64,000 nucleotides of DNA from Prevotellaceae bacterium UBA4361 (GTDB lineage: Bacteria > Bacteroidota > Bacteroidia > Bacteroidales > Bacteroidaceae), in assembly GCA_002393575.1 (NCBI GenBank), contig DGSN01000062.1:67624-131623 (forward strand), written 5' to 3'. Shown here piece by piece: positions 50,996 to 60,970 of this stretch. Under the pieces are notes generated by a model, which searched no databases, was not told where the DNA came from, and worked only from the letters and a program-made list of their open reading frames with translations. Made by a program: the position numbers and the translations under genes. Numbering within the stretch: the first letter of the stretch is position 1; each line of letters opens with the position of its first letter.

Positions 50996-53122
50996 TTATT
51001 GTGTAACGATGAATTTCTTTCCATCGCGAATGTAGATGCCACGCGAAGGAATGGTGACAACTTGTCCTGCAAGGTTGTAGATGCGATGGTCAGACCGAGT
51101 GTCGGAATGGAGCGAGGAGATTCCCGTATCAAGTGAACCGCCCGTAAGGGTGATGGCGTAGCAAGCCTGATTGTCGCCCGAAGGAGTGAAGGAGAGTTCA
51201 CTTGTGACAGGAACAGCGAACTCGATGGTGTGGGTGGCAGAATTGACTGCCGCATCACGTGCTGGATAAGGATAGACGTCAGCCTCGTAAGTGATGCCAT
51301 TGAGTTCCTTCAGATAACCCGTCTGGCCGTCGCCATTGCAATAGCCCGTGAAGGTGGCTTTCGTGATGGCAATGCCATCGGGGATGCGAATGACAAACTG
51401 CATGTTGCGTGTGAACTTCATCGTGCCATTCGTTCCTGCTGCATAAGCCTTGTCCTTTTCGTTGGTGATGCTGAATCCATCGTCGAAGTTCCATGTACTG
51501 GTAGGGTTGGAGTCCACGTAAGTTGAAGATGATAGCGTGTAATCCTTCACTTCCGTGGGCGTGTCGTCGCTGGGCGTGATGGGTTCACCTCCTCCGTCCA
51601 TCGTCTGCGTACCGCTCATGACCGTTCCACCTTCGTTTTGGGCTGCGGTGATGTCGGCAACAATGCTGTTCATATAGATTTCGAGATTGGTGTAACCATC
51701 CTCTGCCACCAGTTTACCATCGTTTGCATCGTTCGGATTGAGTCCATGACTGCTCTCCCAAGTGTCAGGCATACCGTCACCGTCCGTATCGGTCTGCACG
51801 TCGTAGGTTTTGAGTTCAGGCCAAGCCGACCAATCAGCAGGAGCATTGGCGGGTTTGTTGTCATCCTGAGAATTGATGATGCCTGGATAATTCCCAGAGC
51901 CAGTGCTGGTAGCTGTGCCACGACGCGTGTCGTTGACCATCTGCTCATCTACCCAGTCACGATGGAGGGAAGCACCCACATAGCTCAGCACGCGCTCGTA
52001 GGCTTGCTCTGCAGTATGCGTGGTGACAGCCTCGTATTTAATAGGCACATCCACCTTCATGGTGTCCTTGGTGGCTTGAGTGTAGGTGTTGTCAACCGAA
52101 CCGTTGTCGATTTGATTATACATGCCGTAAGTCCAGTTGTCCTTCGTCACATTGCTGTACTTGCTGTTGACATTTCCATTCACGTAATACTTTCCCCACA
52201 CGTGCCACATCAAATCCCATTGATTAGGGTTGGCGGTGTTGTGGTGTGTGTATTCAGATGTACGAATACCCACTGCTGCAATGCGGCGCTGGATGGTGGT
52301 GTTGCGCTTCTCTGTGGCAGGACCTACCTTGTAGTAGTTGTTCACCATGTTCACATTCATGCCTTCACCTCCGTAGCAACCATTGCCAGCCCAATTGTAG
52401 ATGACGTTGTTACGGAAGTCCATGCGTTCGTCGGTCTGTGTGCTTGGACGAGGACCGAGGCGAGGTGTGCGCGATTCGTTGTGCGCAATGAGGTTGTGAT
52501 GATAGGATGCGCCCGAACCGCCCCAGTTGCCTCCATAGCCGTGTGCTCCCTTGGAGTGTCCTGCATTCTTCAGACTCTGCGAAGCAATGCACCACTGCAC
52601 GGTGAGGTTCTTGGAACCATAGACCGAGAGACACTCGTCGATGCTCCAGCTGACGGAACAATGGTCGATGATGATGTTCTGTGAGTCCATGCCACCCAGT
52701 CCGTCACCTTCGTGATAAGCCACGTTCTTGTTGCCCAAACGGAAACGGATGTATCGGATGATGATGTTCCTGCATGAAATGACAAACGGATAATCGGCAA
52801 TGCAAATGCCATCACCTGGAGCAGTCTGTCCTGCTATCGTCACATTGGCATTGCGGATAGTGAGTTCGCTTTTCAGATGAATGGTTCCCGACACGTCGAA
52901 CACGATGGTTCGTGTGCCACTCTGGTTGCAGGCATAGCGGAAAGAGCCCTTGGTGTTGGTGTCTTCGAGTGTCGTGACATGATAGACCGTACCGCCTCGT
53001 CCACCCGTAGTGAAGCGTCCGAAGCCTTCTGCACCAGGAAAAGCCAGCTGTTGGGCATGGAGCAAAGAAAGAGAAAAGAAGGAAACGACAAATGCAAGAC
53101 TAAAAAGAATTTTCCTTTTCAT
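50996..53122 (-). CDS. PL1-type pectate lyase, exported
   Basis: The 708-residue product should cleave homogalacturonan by beta-elimination. A signal peptide ends at LLHAQ (about 23). The parallel beta-helix (about 25-400) opens with FPGAEGFGRFTTGGRGGTVYHVTTLED and shows IIIRYIRFRLGN, GMDSQNIIIDHCSVSWSIDECLS and HHNLIAHNESRTPRLGPR, standard PL1 blocks with the catalytic R in SRTPR. DTDGDGMPDTWE (about 440) is a calcium-binding linker. A beta-sandwich (about 510-660) and a sorting-like tail (RIYNLAGQVVTIPSRGIYI... FIVTQ) end the protein. It follows the SusC-SusD-lipoprotein unit after a terminator and precedes the GH3 gene. Confidence 0.9.
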   Translation of the reverse strand: MKRKILFSLAFVVSFFSLSLLHAQQLAFPGAEGFGRFTTGGRGGTVYHVTTLEDTNTKGSFRYACNQSGTRTIVFDVSGTIHLKSELTIRNANVTIAGQTAPGDGICIADYPFVISCRNIIIRYIRFRLGNKNVAYHEGDGLGGMDSQNIIIDHCSVSWSIDECLSVYGSKNLTVQWCIASQSLKNAGHSKGAHGYGGNWGGSGASYHHNLIAHNESRTPRLGPRPSTQTDERMDFRNNVIYNWAGNGCYGGEGMNVNMVNNYYKVGPATEKRNTTIQRRIAAVGIRTSEYTHHNTANPNQWDLMWHVWGKYYVNGNVNSKYSNVTKDNWTYGMYNQIDNGSVDNTYTQATKDTMKVDVPIKYEAVTTHTAEQAYERVLSYVGASLHRDWVDEQMVNDTRRGTATSTGSGNYPGIINSQDDNKPANAPADWSAWPELKTYDVQTDTDGDGMPDTWESSHGLNPNDANDGKLVAEDGYTNLEIYMNSIVADITAAQNEGGTVMSGTQTMDGGGEPITPSDDTPTEVKDYTLSSSTYVDSNPTSTWNFDDGFSITNEKDKAYAAGTNGTMKFTRNMQFVIRIPDGIAITKATFTGYCNGDGQTGYLKELNGITYEADVYPYPARDAAVNSATHTIEFAVPVTSELSFTPSGDNQACYAITLTGGSLDTGISSLHSDTRSDHRIYNLAGQVVTIPSRGIYIRDGKKFIVTQ

Positions 53123-53151
53123 AACAATGGAATAGGTTTATTATAAACAAA

Positions 53152-53190
53152 AAATCTGTGGAAACCCTTTGTGTCGGGTTCCACAGATTT
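53152..53190 (-). terminator. Rho-independent terminator after the surface lipoprotein gene
   Basis: AAATCTGTGGAA-(A)-CCC pairs with GGGTTCCACAGATTT around TTTGTGTC; on the minus strand TTTTTTG follows. It separates the susC-susD-lipoprotein transcript from the pectate lyase gene, which starts only 30 bases on, so partial read-through is likely. Confidence 0.85.
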
Positions 53191-53206
53191 CAATACGTTC
53201 GATGGA

Positions 53207-54931
53207 TTACTTCAGCCAGCGAGGGTCACCAGCCTTTGCCTTGTTTGCCTCATCGCTGATAAGTGTGAAGTCGCTTGGGTCGAGAGTCGCATTGCCTTCA
53301 GCATCCACACCTGGCTGAGGGTTCAAGAATGTGCCTGTAACATCTGTGCTGAGAACAGTGCCTTCGATGTAGTTGTCAACATCGGTTCCATCAGCCTTCA
53401 TGCGCTTCACGAAGTCGCTGGTGTAGTAGATGTCGCTTGCAGATGGTGCAACAGCACCTGTCCAGCCCTTGATACCCGTAGCTCCTTCGCCAACGTCACC
53501 CTTCGTGTAGAGTTCGCCAGCAGGTCCGAAGAGGCAGTTCTTCATCGTGATGCCGCCAGGGATGTCATCATCCTGCAATTCGATGATACCACGGCTTGGC
53601 TGAGAGAAGTAAACGAAGGTACAGTTCTGAATATCTACGCTCTGAGTGCAACCACCCGACTTGTTCTTCGTGTTGACGAACATACGAACGCAGTTAGCAA
53701 AGGTAGAGTTCGAAACCTTGATGTTGTGGATGGAAGCATCACCATTATCTACGTTTGTGATGCCATAGCCACCGATATACTCGAAGATGCAATCGTCGAT
53801 AATGACATTATCCACCTCATTGGTTGAACGAATGCGAAGCACACCACGCTTGTAGCGAACCTCACAGCTCTGGAGTGTGAGTGTGTGCATCTTGGCATCG
53901 CTCTGAGGGTTGAAGAGGTAAGTACCACCAAAGTTGCCGCTTGAGCGAGGCTTTGACTCATCGTCTGTGAAGTCAATCTTCTCAAATGTAACACCAGCAA
54001 TGTCAACACCAGAAGGGAGGTCGAAGTTACCAGTTACATTCCAAATTGCCTTGCCAGAAAGAGAGAGACCTGTCACAAACTTAATCGTTCCCTTGGTAGA
54101 AGGCAATTTCACAGTTTCCAAACGATAGTTCATGCCACCCTGAAGCACGATATTGATGTTCTGGTCAGGATTTTCTCTTACCAAAGAGTCGATATTGTCG
54201 GTATTGATCCACTTCAGGCTCTCGCTTTCACTCAAGCCACGGAGGTCAACCACAACGCCGTCATAGCTTTCAGCAGCAACCGTCGTGAAACGCTTCTTGC
54301 CCTGATAGTTGTCATTCGAGTAAGCGAGCACACGGTAAGCTGTCTTTGGCTCCAATCCCGTCACAATCTTCGAGCAAGCTGCTTTGTCATCTTCGCTCAG
54401 TACAACAGATTTCACGTAAGAGCCATCGCTGTCCTTCACAATCTGAAGCGAATCGTAAACCACTCCATTGCTCCACTTCACACGCACCTGTGTATCAATG
54501 ATGTCGGAAGTGGAAATGTTGTAAAGGCTCGTTGGAAAGTCGGCAGAAGTGATGGAGAATGTGTAATCCTTCGACTGCAAACCTGTCACTGTGTTTCTCG
54601 ACTTCACACCAATGTTGTAGTCGGTGTCGTACTTCAAGTTGTCGAAACGAACGTAGTTGGTGTCAACGCTGACAACACGCTCATCCAAACCATCGGTCGA
54701 GCGAAGCGTCACTTCATACTGGTTAGCATCCTTGAACTTGTCCCATGACACCGTAACGTATGGCACATTCTCCGATGTCAAACCAATAACAACATCCTCA
54801 TCGGTATTGATGATAGGGCGGAACAATGCATCGGCTTTTGCCAAATCCTCGTCATCACTACATGCAGAGAACACCCCTCCAACAAGCACCGAGGCAATGA
54901 AAAGCCACAAATATTTATTTACCTTTTTCAT
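53207..54931 (-). CDS. PUL surface lipoprotein with fibronectin-III domains and a beta-helix (DUF4957/DUF5123 type)
   Basis: The 574-residue protein has a lipoprotein signal (lipobox FSAC) and would sit at the cell surface with SusC/SusD. Two fibronectin type III-like domains (about 45-230: YVTVSWDKFKDANQYEVTLRS; VRVKWSNGVVYDSLQIV) are followed by a beta-helical segment (about 240-500: VDNVIIDDCIFEYIGGYGI, VDIQNCTFVYFSQ) like that of pectin-PUL lipoproteins. It ends DEANKAKAGDPRWLK. I start at 54931 (MKKVNKYLWLF); an upstream ATG at 54961 would overlap the susD end by 14 bases. The probable role is pectin binding, in place of a SusE/F. Confidence 0.8.
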   Translation of the reverse strand: MKKVNKYLWLFIASVLVGGVFSACSDDEDLAKADALFRPIINTDEDVVIGLTSENVPYVTVSWDKFKDANQYEVTLRSTDGLDERVVSVDTNYVRFDNLKYDTDYNIGVKSRNTVTGLQSKDYTFSITSADFPTSLYNISTSDIIDTQVRVKWSNGVVYDSLQIVKDSDGSYVKSVVLSEDDKAACSKIVTGLEPKTAYRVLAYSNDNYQGKKRFTTVAAESYDGVVVDLRGLSESESLKWINTDNIDSLVRENPDQNINIVLQGGMNYRLETVKLPSTKGTIKFVTGLSLSGKAIWNVTGNFDLPSGVDIAGVTFEKIDFTDDESKPRSSGNFGGTYLFNPQSDAKMHTLTLQSCEVRYKRGVLRIRSTNEVDNVIIDDCIFEYIGGYGITNVDNGDASIHNIKVSNSTFANCVRMFVNTKNKSGGCTQSVDIQNCTFVYFSQPSRGIIELQDDDIPGGITMKNCLFGPAGELYTKGDVGEGATGIKGWTGAVAPSASDIYYTSDFVKRMKADGTDVDNYIEGTVLSTDVTGTFLNPQPGVDAEGNATLDPSDFTLISDEANKAKAGDPRWLK

Positions 54932-54947
54932 GTTTTTTCTTATGGAT

Positions 54948-57107
54948 TTAATAGTTTTCATTTTCTACTATACCAACAACAACATTGATGCCTTCACCAG
55001 CACTGTTGGCAAGGATTCCGTAACCCTCGTTGCTGAGGGCTTCACTTGAGTTGAGTGTCGTAGTACTGATTGGGAGATAGAATGGAACAATGCCGTCGCC
55101 AGTCAACGCACCGTTGGAATAGCCACGATAGATGCGAGTTGCATAATCGCTTGCCTGGTATTCGTCGTGACGAGTGATGTTGGAATCCTCATCTGGATTC
55201 ACCGTTACCGTCAAAGCAGAAGCACCTTCACCCAGCACGTATGTCTTGATACCCGTAGAAGCATCTGTTGTCTTTGTGCAAGCCGTGTAGGAAGTGCCTT
55301 TATAAATATATGTACGCACGCGCTTGAGCATCGAAGAACCCCAGTTCAGACGATACCATCCGCTGACATCTGCATCTTCAGCTAACTTGTACTTCGTGTT
55401 GAGCCAAGTGATGCGGCTCTTGGTATTGTTCGCCGTAGGTCCCAACTTGTAGTAGAGGTAGTTTGCCCAGTTTGCATACTTGGTAACATCTGGATAAGCA
55501 GCCTTTACGCTTTCATCCATCATCAAGTCTGGGTTCTGAGCAATACCCCAAACAAGCATGGTGCGCATAGCCTCTTCAATCTTCTTGGCATAGAGGTTCC
55601 AGCGAATGAGGTCGAAACGACGCAGACCTTCACCACCAAACTCCCAAGCACGCTCGTCAACGATGGCGTTGAAGAACGCATCCTTGCTCGTAGAAACAGT
55701 AGCAACATAGTTGTCAACCTGCTCTGCATAGTTAGCCTGACCAGCGAAAGCACGAGCACGCACTGCCTTCAGCGCATTCTGTGCCACAGCTGTTGGACCA
55801 TTGAGCTCGTTCTCAGCCTCTGCCAACATCAAGAGCACATCGGAGTAGCGCATGAGAGGGAAGTTGATACCCGTACCCTTCGAAGACTCCTTACCCAGCT
55901 CCTTCGTTGCAAGGGCACGGTCCCACTTACCAACGCTGATACCTGTCACGCTGTTCACGCCAATCGTATCGTTGTCGTGCATCCATGTTGCGCAGCAAAC
56001 ATCACGACGCTGGTCGCCATCGGCAAACGACATGTAGTAAGACGGAGTGAGACCCACCTGGTTCGTGGTGTTACCCTTAGCGCAAGCACCCGTGTTCGTC
56101 ACACCGAAGCACCAGCCCACATCGCCACCAAAGCTTTCAACAAATGCCACCTCGTAGAGCACCTCGCCATTGTTCACCACAGTGTACTGGTTCTCGTTGA
56201 GGAAAGCCTGATTATAGTCAGAATTCAAGTTTCTTGGCTTCAGGTTAATCAGCTTCTGAGCATAGTTCTTAGCCATCTGATAGTAGTCCTGATAAGTGTG
56301 AGCCGTCACTGTGTTGCCAGCCAAGTCGGTGTAAGTGACAGACAGCGAGTCAGCATTCACATCCAAGTAGTCGTCAGCACGCTTCATTTCGTTATTCACC
56401 GTCTTGGCATAGCCAGCACGGAAGAGAGCGATGCGGGCAATCATACCGATGGCAAAGTCGCGAGTGATGCGCTCAATGCCACCCGTGTTCACATCCGAGA
56501 ACTTCATAGCAGGCTCAATGTTCACCATTTGCTGGAGCAAACGGCTATAGATGACAAACTTGTCGGTACGAGGCTTGTCGAGAACCTGTCCCCAAGCAGC
56601 TGGCACCTCATAATAAGGCACATCGCCCCAGAAATTGCACATCAGATAGTAGCGGTAAGCCTTCAGGAAGATAGCCTCACCCTTCATCTGCTGCATTTCC
56701 GACTCATTGCCAATAGCACTGTTGTCGATACCTGTAATCACCTGGTTAGCACGGTCAATCGCCTGAAGGTTATGGTTCCAGGCAGCATACACATCGTTGA
56801 AACCAACAATGGCAGACGACTGGAGCGACCAAACAGCACGACGGTCGCTACTTGGCACACCAGCACTTGGTGCGCTCGCTTCCACGTCTGTGTTCTGCAT
56901 CCAAACGTTGGACATACGCGACGTATAAGAGTCCTGTCCAAACAAGTTATACACACCGTTGAGAGCCAACAGCGTGTTTTCCGTACTCGAATAGACGAAA
57001 TTGGCATCTTCCTGAGATGGAGACGAAACATCCAACTTATCAGCACAAGCACTCAGACCAACTACGCCTACGGTTGCTATTACTATATATTTATTGATGA
57101 ACTTCAT
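54948..57107 (-). CDS. susD: SusD/RagB-family glycan-binding lipoprotein
   Basis: The 719-residue lipoprotein (lipobox GLSAC, C21) is the lid of the SusC channel. The N-terminal SusD-like TPR region holds FNDVYAAWNHNLQAIDRANQVI and EAIFLKAYRYYLMCNFWGDVPYYE. The RagB/SusD C-terminal part holds MRYSDVLLMLAEAENEL and ERAWEFGGEGLRRFDLIRWN, all diagnostic. It is about 100-150 residues longer than usual, mainly through an insertion at about 540-680. It follows susC after a 150-base gap filled with TTTTTAATTTTTAAC words. Confidence 0.95.
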   Translation of the reverse strand: MKFINKYIVIATVGVVGLSACADKLDVSSPSQEDANFVYSSTENTLLALNGVYNLFGQDSYTSRMSNVWMQNTDVEASAPSAGVPSSDRRAVWSLQSSAIVGFNDVYAAWNHNLQAIDRANQVITGIDNSAIGNESEMQQMKGEAIFLKAYRYYLMCNFWGDVPYYEVPAAWGQVLDKPRTDKFVIYSRLLQQMVNIEPAMKFSDVNTGGIERITRDFAIGMIARIALFRAGYAKTVNNEMKRADDYLDVNADSLSVTYTDLAGNTVTAHTYQDYYQMAKNYAQKLINLKPRNLNSDYNQAFLNENQYTVVNNGEVLYEVAFVESFGGDVGWCFGVTNTGACAKGNTTNQVGLTPSYYMSFADGDQRRDVCCATWMHDNDTIGVNSVTGISVGKWDRALATKELGKESSKGTGINFPLMRYSDVLLMLAEAENELNGPTAVAQNALKAVRARAFAGQANYAEQVDNYVATVSTSKDAFFNAIVDERAWEFGGEGLRRFDLIRWNLYAKKIEEAMRTMLVWGIAQNPDLMMDESVKAAYPDVTKYANWANYLYYKLGPTANNTKSRITWLNTKYKLAEDADVSGWYRLNWGSSMLKRVRTYIYKGTSYTACTKTTDASTGIKTYVLGEGASALTVTVNPDEDSNITRHDEYQASDYATRIYRGYSNGALTGDGIVPFYLPISTTTLNSSEALSNEGYGILANSAGEGINVVVGIVENENY

Positions 57108-57129
57108 ATTGTGAGTTTTTAAGTTTTTA

Positions 57130-57258
57130 AGTCTTTAAGAGTTAAAAGTCTTAGAAAGTTAATAGTTAAAAGTTAATAAGTTGAAACTCATTGACATTTT
57201 AATTTTTAATTTTTAATTTTTAACTCACCAAAGTTTTTAACTTTTAATTTTTAACTTA
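57130..57258. repeat. Inverted AT-rich word repeat between susC and susD
   Basis: AAAGTTAATAGTTAAAAG words (57150-57185) face TTTTTAATTTTTAACTTTTAA words (57199-57258). It could moderate the susC:susD ratio or mRNA stability. Confidence 0.75.
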
Positions 57259-60200
57259 TTAGAGCGTGAGGTTAACACCGAAGGTGAAAGAGCGGCTCTT
57301 TGGATAAGAAGAATAGTCGATACCAGGAGTCAAACCCGAATAGCTGCTATTGCGAGCGTAAGAGCTCACCTCTGGGTCATAGCCCGAGTAGTTGGTAATC
57401 ACGAAGAGGTTCGAACCCGTCACATAGAAGCGCAGACGGTCCACACCAAACTTCTTTGTGAAGCTCTTTGGCAAAGTGTAACCAATCGTCAAGCTCTGCA
57501 AGCGGAGGAAAGAAGCCTTCTCCATTGCCCAGTCTGTAGGCAGAACCACAGCCGAACCGAACGAATAAGGGCTCCAGTATTCCTTCTGGCGAGGACCCTC
57601 GTTCCACTTCGCAAGGTCTTCCAAGCTGGTCAGCAACTCACCCGTCTCAGGGTTCATGTAAGAATAAGAGTTGCTCTGGTTCATGATGTTCAGCATGTTA
57701 GGATAAGTACCCGAACGATACTGCTGAGTAGAAGCAATCTTGTTGGCATTGTAGAGGTCGTTGCCCACAGTGAAAGTGAAGTTGGCATTGAAGTCGAAGT
57801 CATAAACAGTACCCGACAGACCGAAACCACCCGAGAACTTAGGGTTGGTGTCACCAATCACCGTGATATCCTTTGCATCAACCACACCGTCCTCATTGAT
57901 ATCCTGCAACTTGATAGTACCAGGACGAATGCCGATAGCACCACCGAGCAGAGCCGTCGTTGCAACACCATCCTTCAGCTTGTAAGTATTCGTAGCAGCA
58001 TCATAGCTTTCGAAATCATTCGTCGTGTAGTAGCCAGCAGTCTTCCAGCCATATACCAAACCGATAGGGTCGCCCACGCGAACAATGTAGTCCTGCTGGT
58101 TGCGGTTGTCAGTACCAGCCCATCCCGAAGCAAACGTCATTTCCTTCATGCCCTCGGCAATCTCCTTCACGTTCGACTTGTCGAAGCCAATGTTGAAGTT
58201 AGCATTCAGCGTGAAGTTCTTCTTCGTGAAGATAGCAGCATTCAGCGAGAATTCCCAACCCTTGTTGCTCGTTTCACCACAGTTCTCATAAACGCTCGTG
58301 TAGCCAGGAGCCGTGATGTTGTGCTGAATCAAAAGGTCGCTCGTGTTGTTCCAGTAGTATTCGATGCTACCGTTGATGCGCTCATTCAAGAAACCGAAGT
58401 CGAGACCGATGTTACGAGTCGTTCTCTTCTCCCATGTGATGAAAGGGTTGGCAAGCACAGCCGACGAAGCATAGTCGTTGTTCTGGGATTCACCCACACC
58501 ATAGCGCTTCGAACCACTGTTAGCCATGTAAAGCTGCTGGTAAGTGCTACTTGCGATGCGGTTGTTACCCACCTTACCGTAAGAGAGACGAAGCTTCAAG
58601 TTCGACAACCAGCCCTTCGCACCCTCCATCCAAGGCTCATCGATGATACGCCAAGCCAAGGCAGCAGCAGGGAAGAAACCCCAGCGGTGACCGTCGGCAA
58701 ACTTCGAGCTACCATCCTCGCGGAACGTGAGCGTAACCAAATAGCGGTCCTTGAACGAATAATTGATACGGCCGAAGTAAGAATTCAGCACATCGTCAGC
58801 CGACACATTACTGCTGATGGTTGTCACACCATCGCCCAGTCCGAAGTTCGCAAACACGTTCTCAGGCGTTCTTGCCTCCGAATACCTTGTGCCGTACATA
58901 TAGTTCTGGTCAGTCATCTGCTTGCGGAATTCCTGACCCACCATCACATTCAGTTTGTGGTCTTCACCAAACTTCTTATCGTAAGAGATGTTCACGCTCT
59001 CGCGCACCGTGCGCTGGTTCTGCTTCGTCCACTCAGCCAGCGGCATACCACCCACGTAAGAAGCATTCGTCGTAGTGGAACCCCACCAGTTCTTCGTTTC
59101 GTTGAAACCATAGTCATAACCACCCTCAGCATGAGCCTTTAAGCCCTTGATGATGGTCCAGTCGAGTGCAGCACTGAAACCGAACTTGCGGTTGTTACGT
59201 CTGCGCCAGTAACGCTGTGCCTGCTCAGAGAGGCTCATGTTGTTCTGCAAGTATTCCTGATACTCTTCATCACTCATGCTTGCAATGTCTGGGTCAACAA
59301 ATCCAGAGAGGCCATGAGTAGCAACTGAAGTGATGGCCTGCGAAGTACGAATCTTGTAAGTACCACCCTGAGTACCCTGACCATTCACCTTCTGGTCACC
59401 CACATTAGCCTTCATCGAGAACTTCAAGTTCTTGTTGATGTCATGGTTCAACTTGAACATGAAAGCATAGCGCGAGAAGTCGTTGTTCTCCATCAGACCG
59501 CCATTGTAGTCGTAAGTGCCAGAGAGCGAGAACTTCGTCTTCTCCGTACCACCCGTGAGCGACAAGTTGTGGCTATGAGAAAGCACGTTCGCACCGAACA
59601 TATCCTCCTGCCAGTCGATTGCCTCAACACTCTTATAAAGATAGAGGTCGTCATAGACACCAAAGTTCTGCTCGAACGATGACAAGTTACTGCTACCTCG
59701 AAGGAGCGCATACTCGTAGTTCGACATCACATAGTCGTAAGCATTCATCGCTTTCAAACGCTTAGCAATCTTCTTGGTCTGAAGATAGCCATTGTAATTA
59801 ATCTGAGTCCTACCAGCCTTCGCGTTCTTCGTCGTGATGAGGATTACACCATTAGCACCCTGCGAACCGTAGATAGCCGTAGAAGAAGCATCCTTCAGCA
59901 CCGTGATGTCCTCGATGTCGTTAGGCGAAATGTCGCTGATGCTCGAAGTCTGGAAACCATCCACCACATAGAGCGGAGAGTTATCACCCGTGATGGAACC
60001 ACCACCACGCACACGAATCAGCACCTCAGCGTCGGGCGAACCGTCGGTAGTCGTGACGCGCACACCTGCCAACTTACCGCTCAATGCCTCCGACACACTT
60101 GGAACAGGCACCTTCACGATGTCCTGACCCGTCACCGTTGCGACAGAACCCGTCAAGTCCTTCTTGCGGACCGTACCGTAACCGATGACGACCACGTCGT

Positions 60201-60513
60201 TCAGGCTGTGAGCCTCGTCCTCAAGGACCACCGAAATCTTGCTCTTACCTGCCACGCTGATTGTCTGCGTCTTCATTCCGATGAACGAAATCACCAGCTG
60301 AGGCGACTTGGTCTGAGTCTTCAAGCTGAAGTTACCGTCAAAATCAGTAACTGTACCATTGCTTGTTCCCTTCTCCAACACTGTTGCCTGCATCACCGGC
60401 TCACCCTGTGAGTCCTTCACGGTACCAGTCACAGTCTGGGCAGAGATACCCAATGCAAAGAGTGCAAACACCAACGTCAGCACCGCCCGCATTGCCTTAG
60501 AATTACCATGCAT
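57259..60513 (-). CDS. susC: SusC/RagA-family TonB-linked outer-membrane transporter
   Basis: The 1084-residue protein imports oligosaccharides across the outer membrane using TonB energy. A signal peptide ends at GISAQ (about 26). A carboxypeptidase-D-like domain (about 27-112) and the TonB-box/plug start (DVVVIGYGTVRKKDLTGSVATV) follow. The SusC hallmark VRGGGSITGDNSPLYVVDGF is in the plug. The barrel ends in SFTFGVNLTL. It is the first gene of susC-susD-lipoprotein. No hybrid two-component or ECF regulator for it lies inside the window. The -7 box is at 60585-60592. Confidence 0.97.
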   Translation of the reverse strand: MHGNSKAMRAVLTLVFALFALGISAQTVTGTVKDSQGEPVMQATVLEKGTSNGTVTDFDGNFSLKTQTKSPQLVISFIGMKTQTISVAGKSKISVVLEDEAHSLNDVVVIGYGTVRKKDLTGSVATVTGQDIVKVPVPSVSEALSGKLAGVRVTTTDGSPDAEVLIRVRGGGSITGDNSPLYVVDGFQTSSISDISPNDIEDITVLKDASSTAIYGSQGANGVILITTKNAKAGRTQINYNGYLQTKKIAKRLKAMNAYDYVMSNYEYALLRGSSNLSSFEQNFGVYDDLYLYKSVEAIDWQEDMFGANVLSHSHNLSLTGGTEKTKFSLSGTYDYNGGLMENNDFSRYAFMFKLNHDINKNLKFSMKANVGDQKVNGQGTQGGTYKIRTSQAITSVATHGLSGFVDPDIASMSDEEYQEYLQNNMSLSEQAQRYWRRRNNRKFGFSAALDWTIIKGLKAHAEGGYDYGFNETKNWWGSTTTNASYVGGMPLAEWTKQNQRTVRESVNISYDKKFGEDHKLNVMVGQEFRKQMTDQNYMYGTRYSEARTPENVFANFGLGDGVTTISSNVSADDVLNSYFGRINYSFKDRYLVTLTFREDGSSKFADGHRWGFFPAAALAWRIIDEPWMEGAKGWLSNLKLRLSYGKVGNNRIASSTYQQLYMANSGSKRYGVGESQNNDYASSAVLANPFITWEKRTTRNIGLDFGFLNERINGSIEYYWNNTSDLLIQHNITAPGYTSVYENCGETSNKGWEFSLNAAIFTKKNFTLNANFNIGFDKSNVKEIAEGMKEMTFASGWAGTDNRNQQDYIVRVGDPIGLVYGWKTAGYYTTNDFESYDAATNTYKLKDGVATTALLGGAIGIRPGTIKLQDINEDGVVDAKDITVIGDTNPKFSGGFGLSGTVYDFDFNANFTFTVGNDLYNANKIASTQQYRSGTYPNMLNIMNQSNSYSYMNPETGELLTSLEDLAKWNEGPRQKEYWSPYSFGSAVVLPTDWAMEKASFLRLQSLTIGYTLPKSFTKKFGVDRLRFYVTGSNLFVITNYSGYDPEVSSYARNSSYSGLTPGIDYSSYPKSRSFTFGVNLTL

Positions 60514-60584
60514 AATTGACTTAGTTTTTTGTTATTAATATTAGTTTAGTTAAAAAAATTTCACGTTCCAGTCCAAAAACGTGG

Positions 60585-60592
60585 CAAAAATA
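60585..60592 (-). promoter_or_regulatory. Putative -7 box (TATTTTTG) for susC
   Basis: TATTTTTG on the minus strand, 72 bases upstream of the susC start. The remaining gap to 60890 is AT-rich with nothing else recognised. Confidence 0.5.
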
Positions 60593-60890
60593 TAAAAATT
60601 CTACCAAAAACAACGCTCATCCCTCAAAAATGTTTAAAAAACCAACGCAATTTATACCCATTCGTCACACTTTTCTCGTTTTTTTACCATTTTTCGCTTA
60701 ATTTTTTTTAATCTCTCCCCTGCCCTTGACTTCAACTGGAATTTGAAATAAAGTTAGAACTTAGAAATCCAATTCACATTCCTCACTTCTCATTCCCAAA
60801 TTAATCATTATAGCTATCGTTAAGCTTGTTAATGCAGATAATGCAGAGTCTTGTTTTTAAAAGATTTATCAGCGTTTTATTCTCAAACTA

Positions 60891-60928
60891 AAAAAGGAGC
60901 CGACAAATCCTTGCCTGCTCCTATTTTT
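60891..60928 (-). terminator. Terminator of the GH43 gene
   Basis: On the minus strand AGGAGC/GCTCCT closes a 16-base loop and is followed by TTTTTT. It lies 43 bases after the GH43 stop. Confidence 0.7.
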
Positions 60929-60970
60929 ATGATTCCATTACTATCATTTTTCCCGAATCCATCGGAAGAT

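Noticed and set aside
51638..52684. 348-codon plus-strand frame opposite the pectate lyase
   Set aside because: Antisense to conserved PL1 motifs; the translation looks random.
55977..57122. 381-codon plus-strand frame opposite susD
   Set aside because: Antisense to conserved SusD motifs.
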